From Owenia fusiformis (lineage: Eukaryota > Annelida > Polychaeta > Sabellida > Oweniidae): 64,000 bases of DNA. Position 1 is the stretch's first letter. Every line of letters begins with the position of its first letter. The position numbers and the translations under genes are program-made. The notes beneath the pieces are model-generated. The model was not told the origin of the DNA. It did no database searches and saw nothing but the letters and a program-made list of their open reading frames with translations. The stretch spans positions 25,655,564-25,719,563 of the forward strand of contig CAIIXF020000007.1 of assembly GCA_903813345.2 (NCBI GenBank), written 5' to 3'. Positions 1 through 12,960 of the stretch are shown piece by piece.

Positions 1-388
1 TGATTTAATGGAATCGATGTTTTATTTGTTTTAATGAGCCCCTCACATCCCATGGTTACTATAGGAACCATATCACATACGCATTATTATGATGTTTTTG
101 TGTATGAAGAGATACATGGATACCAGACATATATGAAGGTTCAGCAAGAATAGAAACAATTTAGTGGAATAAGAGCTACAATTTCAAGATTTTCGGATAA
201 CCCTCGTATGCCCCAATTTCTTTATATTATGGTCAACCAATACCTTTTCTCACTTTGAGGGCGTATTATGCCCAAAAGGGGTTCAACTTAAGAACATTAT
301 ACTACAGAGAACAATTCAAATATTTTTAAATATTAGTTTTAAGTTTATCAGCTTTAATTTCGAGGTTATTTAATAAAAACCACTGTAT
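1..388. other. Unannotated AT-rich DNA
   Basis: No convincing exon, RNA gene or repeat boundary is visible here. The stretch ends at the start of the foldback element at 389. Confidence 0.5.
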
Positions 389-1410
389 CACGCCCGGTGA
401 TCGTGAATATGGGACGGAGGGGGGAGCAGGCAATTTCTGCTAGGAAATTCAACAAATCTGGAAGATTTATTTTTTCAAGAAAAAGTTTACTATTGAATTG
501 CTAAATGGACAGGCGCACGGTATGGTAGAATATGTTAGGTTTCCTGGGATTTTTTCTGAAACGATACGCATCTAAGGCATGAGATCTATTAAAAAAGGCG
601 CAAGGCCATCAACAGGCACAAATCAACGTTTTTGCTATAAATCAAGCAACAATGGTCTGGACGACCTGTAATAAATACTTGTAAGTGATGTTATCATAAC
701 TAAATTAATGTCATTGCTGAATTTATAAAATAAGTTTCCATATGTGAAATAAAAAATAATCGAAAATAATGAATTTGGGACGGAGGGGGGAGGGGACGGA
801 GGGGGGGGGGAGCAATATTTATACAAGACATGATTAGAGATGTTTCGCGACTTTAAGTCCTTTTACTCCAAATGTCCCCATTTTTCAGTCTCCAGGGGTA
901 TATCATCCAGTTTCTTACTAAGTTAATGAGTTCATTTTTCAAATACAAGAATTCGTGTGAAGTTGTTTCACTTTATAGAATTATTACTCCCCCCTCCGTC
1001 CCCTCCCCCCCCCTCCGTCCCATTTTAATTATTTTCGATTTTTTTTTATTTTACGTATGGAAACTTATTTTATAAATTCAGCAATGACATTAATTTAGTT
1101 ATGATAACATCACTTACAAGTATTTATTACAGGTCGTGTAGTCCATTGTTGCTTGATTTATAGCAAAAACGTTGACTTTTGCACGTTGGTTGCGTTGCGC
1201 CTTTTTTAATAGATCTTATATCTTAAAAGAGTATCGGTTGAAAAATAATCCTAGAACACCTAACATATTTTATCATACCGTGCGCTTATTCAATTTGCAA
1301 TTCAATCGTAAACTCTGTCTTGAAAAAATAATTTTACCAGATTTGTTGAATTTTCTAGCGGAAATTGCCTGCTCCCCCCCTCCGTCCCATTTTCACGATC
1401 ACCGGGCGTG
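389..1410. mobile_element. Foldback (inverted-repeat) element, about 1 kb
   Basis: The left arm (389 to about 806) is the reverse complement of the right arm (about 983 to 1410), with many small mismatches. Both ends begin with CACGCCCGGTGATCGTGAA. Each arm carries GGGACGGAGGGGGG tracts, one subterminal and one next to the loop. The roughly 175-bp loop has no coding potential. Short overlapping ORFs in it are by-products of the palindrome. This looks like a non-autonomous foldback/MITE; the class is not assigned because no clear target duplication is seen. Confidence 0.85.
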
Positions 1411-3270
1411 TGTATATATGGCCAGAAAGTAATCACTGTGAAAGATATGACCTTCTCAAATCACTTGCCATACTGCGCATGGACCTTTTTAGTTTGAAAT
1501 GCTTAGATGCAGCATATACAATGTTAATTAAAAAAAAATCCTGTGCCTTTTTGGGGCGAACAAACTTACTCAAAAATTCGCCCCCCCCCCTCTTTGACAT
1601 TTGCTGGCTACACCCATGGTATTAACTAAAACTAAAAAACGTCTGAAATAAAATAGATTAATGGAAACTGTTGATATTAATTGCTTTGTTAAGGCGTCTA
1701 GTTATCTCACAAATATAATCACTTTCATAATCAGTGTAATTTCGCAATTTTGTAATTTCGTAATCCTTATTGGTTGACATTTTAAAAGTACATTACAACT
1801 TTTCGGTTGAATAGAATTTAATTCCTTTTTTATTTTTTTGTATTTTCAACATATTGTTATTTCTTTTGATGACTTTTAGAGATGTAGCCCGGGGTATTAC
1901 ACTCTACCCTACCACGTGATCACGTTTAAAAGGGATACAATGCTACAGTGAAGTTGCAATTGGATGACGTTTTCTTATTTCCATATTTCTGAAGATAAAC
2001 TAGAAATTTCATGTTACCAAGTGTTCAACTATACATTGTATTGATTCATCGAGCAGTGTCTTATACCAGAAAACGGGGGAGATGCAAACAACCCACCCAC
2101 ATGTTTTTTCTTAAATGTTGTCCTGATTTTCAACCTCTTCCAACCATTCTTTTTCAATTTTTGCATCAATATGTTGCGTTTTAAGATAAAGTTAACCCCC
2201 TTAAAGAAATAAGTAATTCCGCTTCAATAAAGTGGAAAACAATATTTCCCATGTTATTTTCCCATAGGGAAAACTCATGCGATCCATTGCTATCAGCTAA
2301 TTTTGGTCACCCTAATGGATATTTTTAAAAACCCCGAGGGAATTACTTATTCCTTTAAAGGTTTTTATTCCGAAATCTGTTGCGAAACTTTCCCTCCTCC
2401 TTTCACCACAATAGACTGGGTGCTTTCCCTCCTTCTTTCACCACAATAGACTGGGTGCTAGTAGAAATAATCTTGATTTACGACATTGAAAATTCAAAAT
2501 TCCGTCTACGTGATATCGTTTTTGAAATCTACATGTAAAATTACATCTATAAATGGGGTTTTAAAAAGTGTTTATCGCCTTTGAAAATTTAATTTTCTTT
2601 AAAAATAATGTGATTTCTAGTTCGGGGAGATTCTCCGTAGACCCAATGATGTAAAATCACAAAAAGTCATGAAATATCTTCTCTTGTCACGCTTTATCTG
2701 GTACACACTGGGTACACACCCTGTGCATCTACTGTTTAACAACATTTGACAGAACTGACAAACATACAGTTAATAATTTCATTCGTTTTTCTGAAGTTCA
2801 GCTACAGTTGACTGTAACCCAAACATTGTTTTATTTATGACATTAGTTTTTCTGAAAGATACAGACATAGTTTACTGTTTACTGCATCTTTTAATTTTTA
2901 ACAGGCGTTAAACAGTCAAATTAACTTTCAGCCAATTTAGCTTTCAAATGATGAAGAGGAAGTGGTACACGAGTCCTTTTATTGAGTTTTTCTGACTGGT
3001 ATTCTCAATGATCGTCTCATTTACTGGCTATACTTGCATTGCATTCGACTGTTGAGTAAATATTATGTTTTCCCAGTAAATGCTGGATGTTGTAGTCCCC
3101 CCAAAAGCAAAATTCTTATCTTGTTGACCGACACGATTACTGCTGTTACATGTAAAATAGTTTCATCATTTCACCATAAATGTAAACATGAAATATTTAC
3201 TCGGACATCTGATCTTGTTGGACCTTAAAGTGTGCGCCAAAATTTAAAACTGCGCAGGGGCAGCGCTCTC
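1411..3270. other. Intergenic DNA with no gene recognised
   Basis: AT-rich DNA with only a short tandem duplication at 2388-2457. No exon with splice signals and coding bias was recognised on either strand. Confidence 0.45.
2388..2457. repeat. Tandem duplication, 2 x 35 bp
   Basis: Two adjacent 35-bp units, each containing TTTCACCACAATAGACTGGG, differ at a single base. This is a simple local duplication. Confidence 0.85.
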
Positions 3271-3277
3271 GCTAACC

Positions 3278-3313
3278 TATATAAAGGGATCACAGGGTAC
3301 AGGCTTCAGAGGT
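3278..3313 (+). promoter_or_regulatory. Possible TATA-type core promoter with nearby splice donor
   Basis: A TATATAAAGG box starts at 3278, and about 26 nt downstream the sequence CAGAG is followed by GTAAGC, a good donor. This spacing could fit a short 5' untranslated exon. No coding exon could be linked to it, so this is only a candidate. Confidence 0.2.
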
Positions 3314-4946
3314 AAGCCAGGAAAGTGTACAACTATCGTCCCGTGTTGATTTCCCGTATAATCGTAACCAGGCAAGTTTCAACATTGGAATTGAAAATAA
3401 CTATTAGATATACTTTGCAGATGTTTATATATGAAGGTATTAAGTGTATGCATCAATCAAATGGCTCATTTTGAACATATAAAAAGTATTTGTGTTTTGT
3501 TTCCCAGGGAATTGTATTCCCATGTAGACACACATAAATAGTGTACATTATGTTGTACTTGAATAGCCTGGCTTATATAATATTGAAGGGCATGCTAATT
3601 GTACACACGAGTACATGCATGAAGGCCTAATATTGATATCGCTTGGATAAACTCTTCTAATCCCCTGATGTAAACACGGCGGTATACGTAGACTGTATCC
3701 TTCGTCTGAATAAATATTCAGACTGTAAGTCACCTATTGTAAAATGTGGTGTTGTATAAATGTTACAAATAAGTTTGTTTAATGATAAAATGATTACCTT
3801 ATAAAGAACTTACAATATTATTTTTTCGTATATTGTCCTCTTACTGAAGATATTCATAAAATGTACAGACGCTTCTTGTAGCGAAGCCATTGATTAGGTC
3901 AAGCCATTTTGGCAATGCCAATTCTCACGATAAACGAGATTTAGCCAGTGACGTCAGTCTATTTGTAAACAAATAACACGTGGAGCGGACGGAGCAACAT
4001 TACGGAAGCGTATTGATAAATTCCATTTGTGCGGGAATTTATTAGATCTAGTCATTTATTATCATTAGTATCCAGATTAATTTTCTTCATTTATAGTAAA
4101 TAGAGCGGAAATATTCATGAAGAAGGCCGAGGTAATCAAGTGGTCATGTGTTGTCAAAGTTCAAAAAATTTGCATATCTCGTTTGGATCTCGTGAACTCA
4201 AACGTCCTTGACATTGATTTCGCGATCTACTTATGAACACATCCTGAAGTTTTGGTGAGTCTGAACATTTCATTATTTTATATCAACTTGTACCCGCCTT
4301 ATACAAATATTTTTGCTTCTAGATGAAAAGATGAACATCTCTTCAACATATTCACCAATTTTCAAGGTGAACATTCTTGTAATAAACGAGAAATCAATGT
4401 GCAAAAAATATCACCGCGATTTCCACAGGAAATATATCAATCATAACAGACCGAATATTATATTCGGTCTGTTGGATACATACTAGCGGTATACGTAGCC
4501 CGATTTATCGGGGGCTTTAAGTTTTACAAATTAACGAAAGAATATATTATCCATGGCAAAGGACAAGTTTCTAAAAGACCATACATTAGCCCCCAAGATC
4601 ATTAGAATGAGTTCTACATGATATCAATCGAATTTGCTTGATAATGAAATTTAGAAATTAGGTCATTGTATTAGCATCCATGTGTAAAATGGCATTTTGA
4701 AGGTAGAATCACTCCTGTTGCCATTTATAATCACTCTGTTATCATTTAATAAACTAAAATGGGAATATTGAATAAACATAAATTATAAAAGTCAAAAATG
4801 CATATCAATCTATTGTTGATAATCTGCTCGATCTTTCCATTGCGATCAATACCATACAGTTTGCATTAAGAAGTTAGAATTATTTGGCAATGTTTATAGA
4901 AATAAAATGCTGCAAAACGTGACAATATATCAAGCATTATCCCTAA
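3314..4946. other. Intergenic DNA with no gene recognised
   Basis: Nothing supportable was found except the short perfect hairpin at 4445-4473. ORFs in this stretch are short and lack splice context or recognisable motifs. Confidence 0.45.
4445..4473. repeat. Perfect 14-bp inverted repeat
   Basis: AACAGACCGAATAT is followed by one T and then its exact reverse complement, forming a perfect hairpin with a 1-nt centre. Function unknown. Confidence 0.8.
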
Positions 4947-5075
4947 TGTCGTGGTCACATTTGCTCCGATTTTCAGATCCGGCGCCCGACCAATGATTAT
5001 TTTGTTCAAAATTTTGATAAAATACTCAATCGGCTGGGCGCCGTAGTAAAAATCGGAGCAAATGTGACCACGGCA
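4947..5075. mobile_element. MITE, PIF/Harbinger-like, TAA duplication (copy 1)
   Basis: Both ends carry TGYCGTGGTCACATTTGCTC in inverted orientation, and TAA flanks both sides (4944-4946 and 5076-5078). The inside is nearly palindromic, with GCGCC and ACTCAATCGG blocks. The TWA target duplication is the hallmark of PIF/Harbinger elements. No transposase is present. Related copies occur at 6511, 43707, 55540 and 56593. Confidence 0.85.
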
Positions 5076-5078
5076 TAA

Positions 5079-5598
5079 CTCGTCTTTATATTTTGTTGTC
5101 CTAGAAACCCAAACAGCATAAATAACATGTATTTGTTAATTTTAAGTTATTCATCTTCCTCCAATGACAACATTGCATGTTGAAATTATAATGTTAGACC
5201 TCTGCCTTCGTACCCCTTATTGCTTCCAATACTTTACTGCGTTTCTCTACCCATGGTTTGCCTTTTTTTGAGATGTACCCATTGTTGCCATTGGGTTGTG
5301 AATGTTGAAAAAATGGCCAATGCCACAATAGGGGGATTAAATGATTGCACAACAACTGTAATTTTTGTGTATTCCTATATGAATCTGCAGAAGGCAATTT
5401 CAAGTTGTTGCGTTGCTAAGTCACAGTAAAATAATGTTTATCAAGAATTAATGCTCCAGTACAAGAATATGTAGAAATTCATTACCATATTAATTCAGAA
5501 AATAAACTTGATAAACTTTTTTATTTGAATATTCAAAATGGCTGACATCATTTCATTTTTGATGTAAATTGCATGAAGGTTCTTTGTTTACATAAAGC
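5079..5598. other. Intergenic DNA, nothing recognised
   Basis: No gene or repeat could be supported. Two overlapping 69-aa ORFs on opposite strands at 5194-5429 have no recognisable motif. Confidence 0.4.
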
Positions 5599-5600
5599 TA

Positions 5601-5837
5601 CAGTTGGGGACATAAATAAATGACAGGTGGATTTGCTGAAGTGAGGATTTCCCATGTTAAAAATAAGAGAATTTACAAGAGGCCATACATCAGTGGATGA
5701 GATTATACAAAATGTAAAATATACAAATTTTAAGGGATATATATCTAGACAATATTGGAAATTATGGGTTTTCAGACCACCATAATTAGGAAATGGTGAT
5801 CGAAAATCGACCTGTCATTTATTTTTGTCCCCAACTG
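5601..5837. mobile_element. TA-flanked MITE, Tc1/mariner-like
   Basis: The left end CAGTTGGGGACAWAAATAAA with TGACAGGT is mirrored at the right end, and TA lies on both sides (5599-5600 and 5838-5839). The 237-bp length and lack of any ORF fit a non-autonomous Tc1/mariner-type element. Confidence 0.8.
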
Positions 5838-5839
5838 TA

Positions 5840-6507
5840 GCTCCTTTTTATAAATCACAATATGTACCTTAGACATACACTATCCTCTTTATCATATAAT
5901 TTTCTAGGTCAGTACCTAGCTCAATATAAACTAAAAGCAACAGTTCATTATGGCTTTCTTTTATTCAAAAATTAGTAGGTCAACACAATTCCAAACATTA
6001 TTACTGCCTTTTCAATGGCTAGTGACAGATGACTTTTTATGTGTATAAAATATTGATCCTATGAGTATACAAAGAGATACAAAAAGATAGTATATATGCC
6101 TAATTGGACATACACATCACTGCATCTTCCGTAGCTCAGAAAAAATCAATCACATTTTCACAGGATGGTATAAATACCTCAGAAATTGACCAAAGTATAC
6201 ACATTTCATCAATGTCGACTCCATAACGTGTTTCAATTTCTTGAACTCGTATTTATCTACACTTTGATTCTAGTTATAATATGGATATTGACATTAATTA
6301 CATTGTTAAGCCATTGTTTAAAACTGCTATAAAGTATTAGATTGTATCGATTTATTACCAGGTTTAAATATCAATTACTAATATATTTAATCCTTTCACC
6401 ATTTAAGAAGGGCAAGTAAGACATGCTTGGAGCTGCTCTCACGCTTAACTTTCGGAAAATACTGTTTCCATTATGATTGAATTAATTAAAATTCAACACG
6501 TTTGAAC
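5840..6507. other. Intergenic DNA, nothing recognised
   Basis: AT-rich sequence without supportable features. Confidence 0.4.
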
Positions 6508-6510
6508 TTA

Positions 6511-6653
6511 TGCCCTGGTCACATTTGCTCCGATTTTCTCCACGGCGCCCGGCCGATTGAGTATTTTGTTCAAAATTGAATACAATATATTGAGCATAAA
6601 CACTCAATCGGGCGGGCGCCAGCCGATGGATTGGAGCAAATGTGACCAAGTCA
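6511..6653. mobile_element. MITE, PIF/Harbinger-like, TTA duplication (copy 2)
   Basis: TGCCCTGGTCACATTTGCTC at the left end and its mirror at the right end, with TTA on both sides (6508-6510 and 6654-6656). Same family as the copy at 4947. Confidence 0.85.
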
Positions 6654-6656
6654 TTA

Positions 6657-7032
6657 GGGTGCATCATTTAGTCCGGTTGATATTACGTCAAAACGTTAGT
6701 GGAATCGAACACGATTTCAACTCGTGATTGGATGACATGATGTGATCATGAGTACGTTATGTGAGTAGATGCACGATAGGATCGTGTTATTCTGCGTAAT
6801 ACACAGTTGGTTTTCTATGGAACATATCTTAAACAAGCTCATCCGTACGTAAGATATTTGGAGCTAAAACATGTATGGGATATACAGTTTTCTTCAAAAA
6901 GCACTGTACTGTGTATCGATGCGGTGCCAGCATAGTATTTAACAGACGTGGGTGTAATAATTCCCGTTGACACCATGTGAATCTGCAAAAGATTGGTATC
7001 GATATGGCGAACTTTTTGAACACTCGTTTCTC
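6657..7032. other. Intergenic DNA, nothing recognised
   Basis: No gene or repeat recognised between the MITE and the first TTAA-flanked foldback. Confidence 0.35.
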
Positions 7033-7036
7033 TTAA

Positions 7037-7793
7037 GGTCTCATGGAAGTTAACCGGAAATGACAAAACAAAAAATGACAAAGCCATGCTGGATTTTGAA
7101 AATTTTTTGAACCAAGATAACAGAGTTCTCTCTGGACCTCCAGTCAGTTTAACTAGTTCCACATATCATTTACATGACCGGGAACACAATTGAAATGGTC
7201 AGAATGACCATAAACATGATAGAATAACCTTTTCAGCCCTCTGAAAATGTGACTAAAAAATAGCTAAGAGTCGGTGCTCAGGAAAGGTCACTGAACAGAA
7301 TCTTTTGAATTTTTCAGAAAATGTGCCCAATATATTGCTCTAAATGATACAATTTAAAAAAATTTGATATCATTCTTAGAAAAAGAAAAAAATGAAAAAA
7401 AATGAATTGAAAATCGATCTATTTTCCTTTTTACTCCAGCCATTATTGTTTCAGACGATTTTTCAAAATTTCAAAGATTGTATTATTTAGAGCAATATAT
7501 TGGGCACATTTTCTGAAAAAATCAAAAGATTCTGTTCAGTGACCTCTCCTGAGCACCGACTCTTAGCTATTTTTCTGTCACATTTTCAGAGGGCTAAAAA
7601 GGTTATTTTATCATGTTTATGGTCATTCTGACCATTTCAATTGTGTTCCCGGTCATGTAAATGATATGTGGAACTAGTTAAACTGACTGGAGGTCCAAAG
7701 AGAACTCTGTTATCTTGGTTCAAAAAATTTTCAAAATCCAGCATGGCTTTATCATTTTTTGTTTTGTCATTTCCTGTTAACTTCCATGAGACC
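7037..7793. mobile_element. TTAA-flanked foldback element (unit 1)
   Basis: Starts GGTCTCATGGAAGTTAAC and ends with its mirror. TTAA lies at 7033-7036 and 7794-7797. The arms are nearly full length and meet at a centre near 7415. ORFs inside are arm fragments present in both orientations, not genes. TTAA target sites are typical of piggyBac and Kolobok transposons; the superfamily is inferred from the target alone. Confidence 0.85.
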
Positions 7794-7797
7794 TTAA

Positions 7798-8547
7798 GGT
7801 GCTATGGAAGTAAACAGGAAATGACAAAACAGGAAGTGAATTTTTTTGCATTTTTAGACATTTTTTGAACAGAGATAACAGAGTTCTGGTTTGACCTCCA
7901 GTCAATTCAACTAGTTCCAAATACCATTTACAGGTCCGGGATCACAATGTTCATGGTCAGAATGACCCTAAACATGAGGAAATAACCTTTCCAGCCCTCT
8001 GAAAATGTGGCTGAAAAATAGCTAAAAGAAGGAGGTAGAAAAGGTCATTGAACAGAATCTTTCGAATTTTTCAGAAAATGTGCCCAATTTATTGCTCTAA
8101 ATAATACAATCTTTGAAAATTTGATATCATTTATAGAAAAAGAAAAATGGAAAAAACTGATTTGAAAAGCGATCTATTTCCTTTTTATGACCGCCATTTT
8201 TGTTTAAGACAATTTTCTAAAATTTCAAAGATTGTATCAGTTAGAGCATTAAATTGGACACATTTTCTGAAAATTTCAAAAGATTCTGTTCAGTGACCTT
8301 CCCTAGCTCCTACTTTTAGCATTTTTTTCAGTCACACTGTTAAAGGGCTAAAAAGGTTATTTCATCATGTTTAGGGTCATTCTGACCATGCACATTGTGA
8401 TCCTGGTCATGCAAATGATATGTGGAAATAGTTAAATTGACTGGAGGTCAATCCAGAACTCTGTTATCTTTGTTAAAAAAATGTCTAAAAATGCAAATAT
8501 TTTTGTCACTTCCTGTTTCGTCATTTCCTGTTAACTTCCATGGCACC
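7798..8547. mobile_element. TTAA-flanked foldback element (unit 2)
   Basis: Starts GGTGCTATGGAAGTAAACAG and ends with its mirror. It is flanked by TTAA at 7794-7797 (shared with unit 1) and at 8548-8551. It is related to unit 1 along its whole length but clearly diverged from it. No coding capacity. Confidence 0.85.
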
Positions 8548-8702
8548 TTAAACCGGTCATAAAAAAATTCTGAAAATTTTACACATTGTCAATTTAATGG
8601 TCATCTTATGAATGATAAGAATATAATTGGAAATATACATATATAATTTCATCTATATTGTTTTAGAAAACACATCAAATACTTGTTTTGTTCTATGATA
8701 TC

Positions 8703-9018
8703 ATGTTTCAAGAGTGAAATGAAACAACTTTCCGAACCTCATTGGAACAAAACGACATACACACAACATGTTTAGGTCTCTCAATATTGTAATTGTACAA
8801 AGGGTTGATTTTAAAAAAGTATCTTATTAATGGAATAAAAGGTTTATCTTGATTTTTATCTATTTTGGGGGGATTTTGTTTTGATTTTTTGAATACTTTT
8901 TTTTAAAATCAACCAAAAATCCCTTTGTATAACTATAAGAGAGGTCTAAAAACATGTTGTATATGCTATTTTGTTCCAACAAGGTTCGGCAGACATTTTA
9001 TTTCATTCTCAAGAATTG
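8703..9018. mobile_element. Foldback element, about 315 bp
   Basis: Arms of roughly 115 bp (8703-8822 and 8893-9018) are imperfect reverse complements sharing CCGAACCT, GGAACAAAA and ACAACATGTTT blocks, around a 70-bp AT-rich loop. No target duplication identified. Confidence 0.75.
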
Positions 9019-10965
9019 GTAGACAGGAGCAAAAACAATTGCACTAGATAAACAAAAAATGTTAACAAAAACAGTTATATAAAATATTTCTAAATAATTT
9101 TCGCATTAAATTGTTGTCAATCAGTCAACATTACATGAAATACTGTGTTTTTTTACAGAATGTTTTCAATGATTGGTTTAAGAGAAAAACATTGTTGAAT
9201 TCAGTTCTCCATATCGATACCACTCCTTTCTCGTTTTAAACACGAAACTCTGAAGCTTCACAGTATCTGACGAAGTAGAATAATTAGCGCTTGTTTTGTA
9301 TGCGCACTATAAACAGTAGTACTATTTATTCATGCCGTACTTTCCGTTCACGGTTACTAGTTGTGAAAAACATTGCAAGCTCGAACTCACTATTATGTTA
9401 TCAAACTGTATCATTGGTATCATTGCATGTTTTATGGTGTTTTCTGCTTTGCATGTTGTAGATGTGAAAGGGTAATGAAAAACAATTAGGCTGTCATCAC
9501 TCCATACAAGTTCAAAACCTAGAATAGATTTTTTTATTTAAGATAAGATTAGTCTCCGTTGTGAGTATTGTGAGTCTAAGTGAATCTTTAAAAAAACTCC
9601 CTCAATATACATACAGTATCTTTTATTGGCCTATAACTGACCCTAGTTAGCTGGGGAGCTGATCGTGATTGATTACAAAATAAGGGTCACTAAAAGTTCA
9701 TAAGCTGACTTGCTGATAATTAGCACTGGTCAGTAAGCCCAATCTATTTTTGTTTACATTTTGTATCATTTATTCCATTTATATATTCCAATTTAATCAG
9801 CTTTCCCGTAGATCAATTCAGTCAGTTCCAATCCAAAATAGTTCCTTTGTTGAATTTGTTTTTTTATTTTCATTGAAAGCATGCAAAAGTCCGTTATTAT
9901 AAATCTCTAGAAATTCTCATGAAATCATATTAAATCCTACCGGGCTGCCACCAGTTGCATGACACACTCACAGTCAAATGATATATTTTACGCTATGCTC
10001 TTCGGCTATTTTTATTAATTTTGCTCAAGATAAGACAAACTCTTCGATTTCTTAAAGTACCACTTTATAATAAACATTAACTGTTGACTTAACAAAATCT
10101 AGGCCAAGAGTGACTTTAATAATCCTTACCAGTGCTTTTTATACTAGGAGCAAGTGAGGAAAGTAATTCATACAGAACAATTAATCATCTCCTTTATGTT
10201 TGAGACTCGTCTTATTGATCGTCTTCTTCAATAGTGTCAATTTTGAATGAGTAAAGTAATAAAAACAACAAAAATGAGGAAAGAGCCGTCCGTCAAAAAG
10301 TGATAATTTCTCTCTCAATTTCACTGATCCATCAAGGTCAGCTCCTCTGAGAGGGAACAACCTCATTTTTCCATAGAGATAAATGTTTAATTGACAAAGT
10401 TCAAATGGCAAAATTCTAAAATCTCAGCCAATCGAATCATTGCATCCATTCAATCATTAGAAATGGTAAACAATTAGTTTTATTCTGATAGTTCCACCTG
10501 GTAGTTAAAAGGGCCAGAGATTTGGACCCGCGTGAAGCTATTAATCAAACTGTCACACCCTGCCAGACACAACCTTAGTGCTAAGTTTGTTTACTGTAAA
10601 GACAGATAAGAGATGCTCATTGGCTGAAATTTAAAGTTTCAGTTATGCTAATACAGTATTTCTAAAAAGAAATTGCCTTATTTCACAAAACTTAAATAGC
10701 ATTTTCAGAATTTCATTTGAGATTTATTGACATATAGATTCAAGGACCACTGTAAACAGAAATCGGAAAAAATCCGATTTTAAAATAGTCAAAAACGTAT
10801 ATTGTTCAATTTTCAAGTTAATAGCTTGACGGATCTTTGATGAAAGCAAATAACCCTTCGCTACCAGAAGTTGAATAACCAAGGTCTTTGCTGAAGGCAA
10901 TGGTCATCAAACGGTTAATGATATGCTATCTTAAGTATGACATGTAAGAGAAGAATGTGAAACAA

Positions 10966-11051
10966 TACGTATGGCGTTCCTTAGGTTTTACTAACGCAAT
11001 AAAACAGTACGTATGGCGTATTCCTTAGGTTTTACTAACGCAATAAAACAG
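10966..11051. repeat. Tandem duplication, 2 x about 43 bp
   Basis: Two adjacent units beginning TACGTATGGCGT and ending CGCAATAAAACAG. The second carries a small insertion (GTATTCC against GTTCC). Confidence 0.85.
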
Positions 11052-12734
11052 TGAAATGCATTTTACGTACAGTTTTGATGTCATATATTTTCATAATCTG
11101 ACTATCAGAATGGCAAAATAAGTCCATGGTATGGAATCTGTAAGACGTCTAATAAAGAAGCTGGTAGCACACTACAGCGACATTTGACCGTATATTAACA
11201 TACCTACATAATTTGTTCCCAAATAATTTTTATTATGACTGTTTAATACACTTCCGGTTTTTAGGCTGAATTATGCGTGTTATTAGCAAAGGTCCAAAAA
11301 TTACAAAAAACTAAAATCCAAGATTTTTTCAGTACAATTTGGAGAACACAATCAAACAGAAAATAATACAAAATGATTTTAAACAAATGATTTAGATTTC
11401 TAAGCTATAAGTTTGAGGTTATTTTTCTTATCGATACAAAAGAAATTATGCAATCAGTGTATCGGCGTTTTGTATTGTGCAGTTATTCTTAAATTAGATC
11501 AATGCTACAAATGAATCACTTTTATATTAGAATGACAAATGCTTAAATTATGCTTATTTTTCACAAAATAGGTCTCAATACTTTTTGAGATATGAACTTT
11601 TATTCCGCGGTGAACATTATCAATAAAAGAGGGCATATTGCGCTTCCTTGACTAATTGCGAATACAGATCAAATTCTATTTCTCGTTGTTAGATATTCCT
11701 AAGTTGTTTATAAAATCGTGAACCATCAAGACTTGGTCGATTTCTTGAATGATTGAGAAAAATCATTATCTTCCTAAAACTTGATTATATCCAGCGGTAG
11801 GGTAAAAAAGAAACAACAATCGAAAACTTGATGATCGCCAGCGGTAACTTCGAGGAAGAATTGTAAGGCGTTCGATTGCATATAACTCAAATTGATTATT
11901 AGACACGCTCTTGGAATATATGAACATTTTAATACCTCTGTAACATTTAATTAGATATAAATATTTGTTATTGTATTATGTTCTATAAAACATGAACAAT
12001 AATTTGATGTTTGGCCCCTTGCGATGATATAGATAAATTCTGGGATTAAAATGTTTTAAATAGTTAGAAAACTAATTTGTTCGCGATTATGAATTACCTA
12101 AATATCCCGCACAATTCTTTTGAATCTAATGGCTCATATTTGAAAAACCAAACAAAATCCTAAAAGCATACTTGTGTAATTACTAATAACACTAATTAAA
12201 CGCCGATATTTACACTAAAATAAAAATAAATTTTTACATTATGATCATCTATTATTTGTCAGTATCCTTAGAATAACGGTCTGTGTCTTATGAAATGTAC
12301 AAAAGTTCGAAACAAAATTTTTACGTTAGGTGACCCCTTGCGTTGAAAGACATTTTTCGACCGGAAGTTTTTTCAGCAAATGGTATTTTAAAGGAATCAA
12401 AACATATGCAACTCCTTAAATATTGCTTCAAATGTTGCTGCGCTATAGTGTGTAACGGATCCTTCATATTCGGAAGTCATACCATAGACTAAATATGACA
12501 TTCATATCAAGGTGTGATAATATATACAGCAAATAAAGTTTTATGGAAAATCCTGCCCCATTCCTGACTCATCCTTTAAACTGCATGCTGTTTTCTATTA
12601 AAAGCTATGTTCTATTCTAACAGATATTGTGTGTCAACACAAGGGTTATACCAATTACGCGTGACGTGTTAACGCACGGGTAAAGTACATCACGGGGACC
12701 TGGCTGCCCTGGTGAATACGTTTCAATATTTTGT

Positions 12735-12960
12735 CCAATACATAATTTACTATTTACCGAATGCAATAAAGTAATATTCGATAACTTTAATTGTTGTTCG
12801 ATATTTTGTCACGTGACCTCGAGTTTTGCAAAATGGCCGCGCAGCTATTCTACCTTGTTCAAATATACCACGTGACTGAAAGTCCAGTAAGGTATCGAAA
12901 AATAACGAAATTTATCGAATGAGGCATTCGGTATTTACCGAATATTAATAATTTAAATAC
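12735..12960. repeat. Imperfect inverted repeat with CACGTG core sites
   Basis: TATTTACCGAATGC, ATTCGATAA and GTCACGTGAC blocks on the left recur inverted on the right. The elements pair loosely around 12840. It may be an old foldback element; TSD not seen. Confidence 0.45.

Noticed and set aside
6829-7868. ORFs of 64-107 aa on both strands with nearly the same peptide (MELVKLTGG)
   Set aside because: The same peptide on opposite strands arises from the inverted arms of the TTAA foldback.
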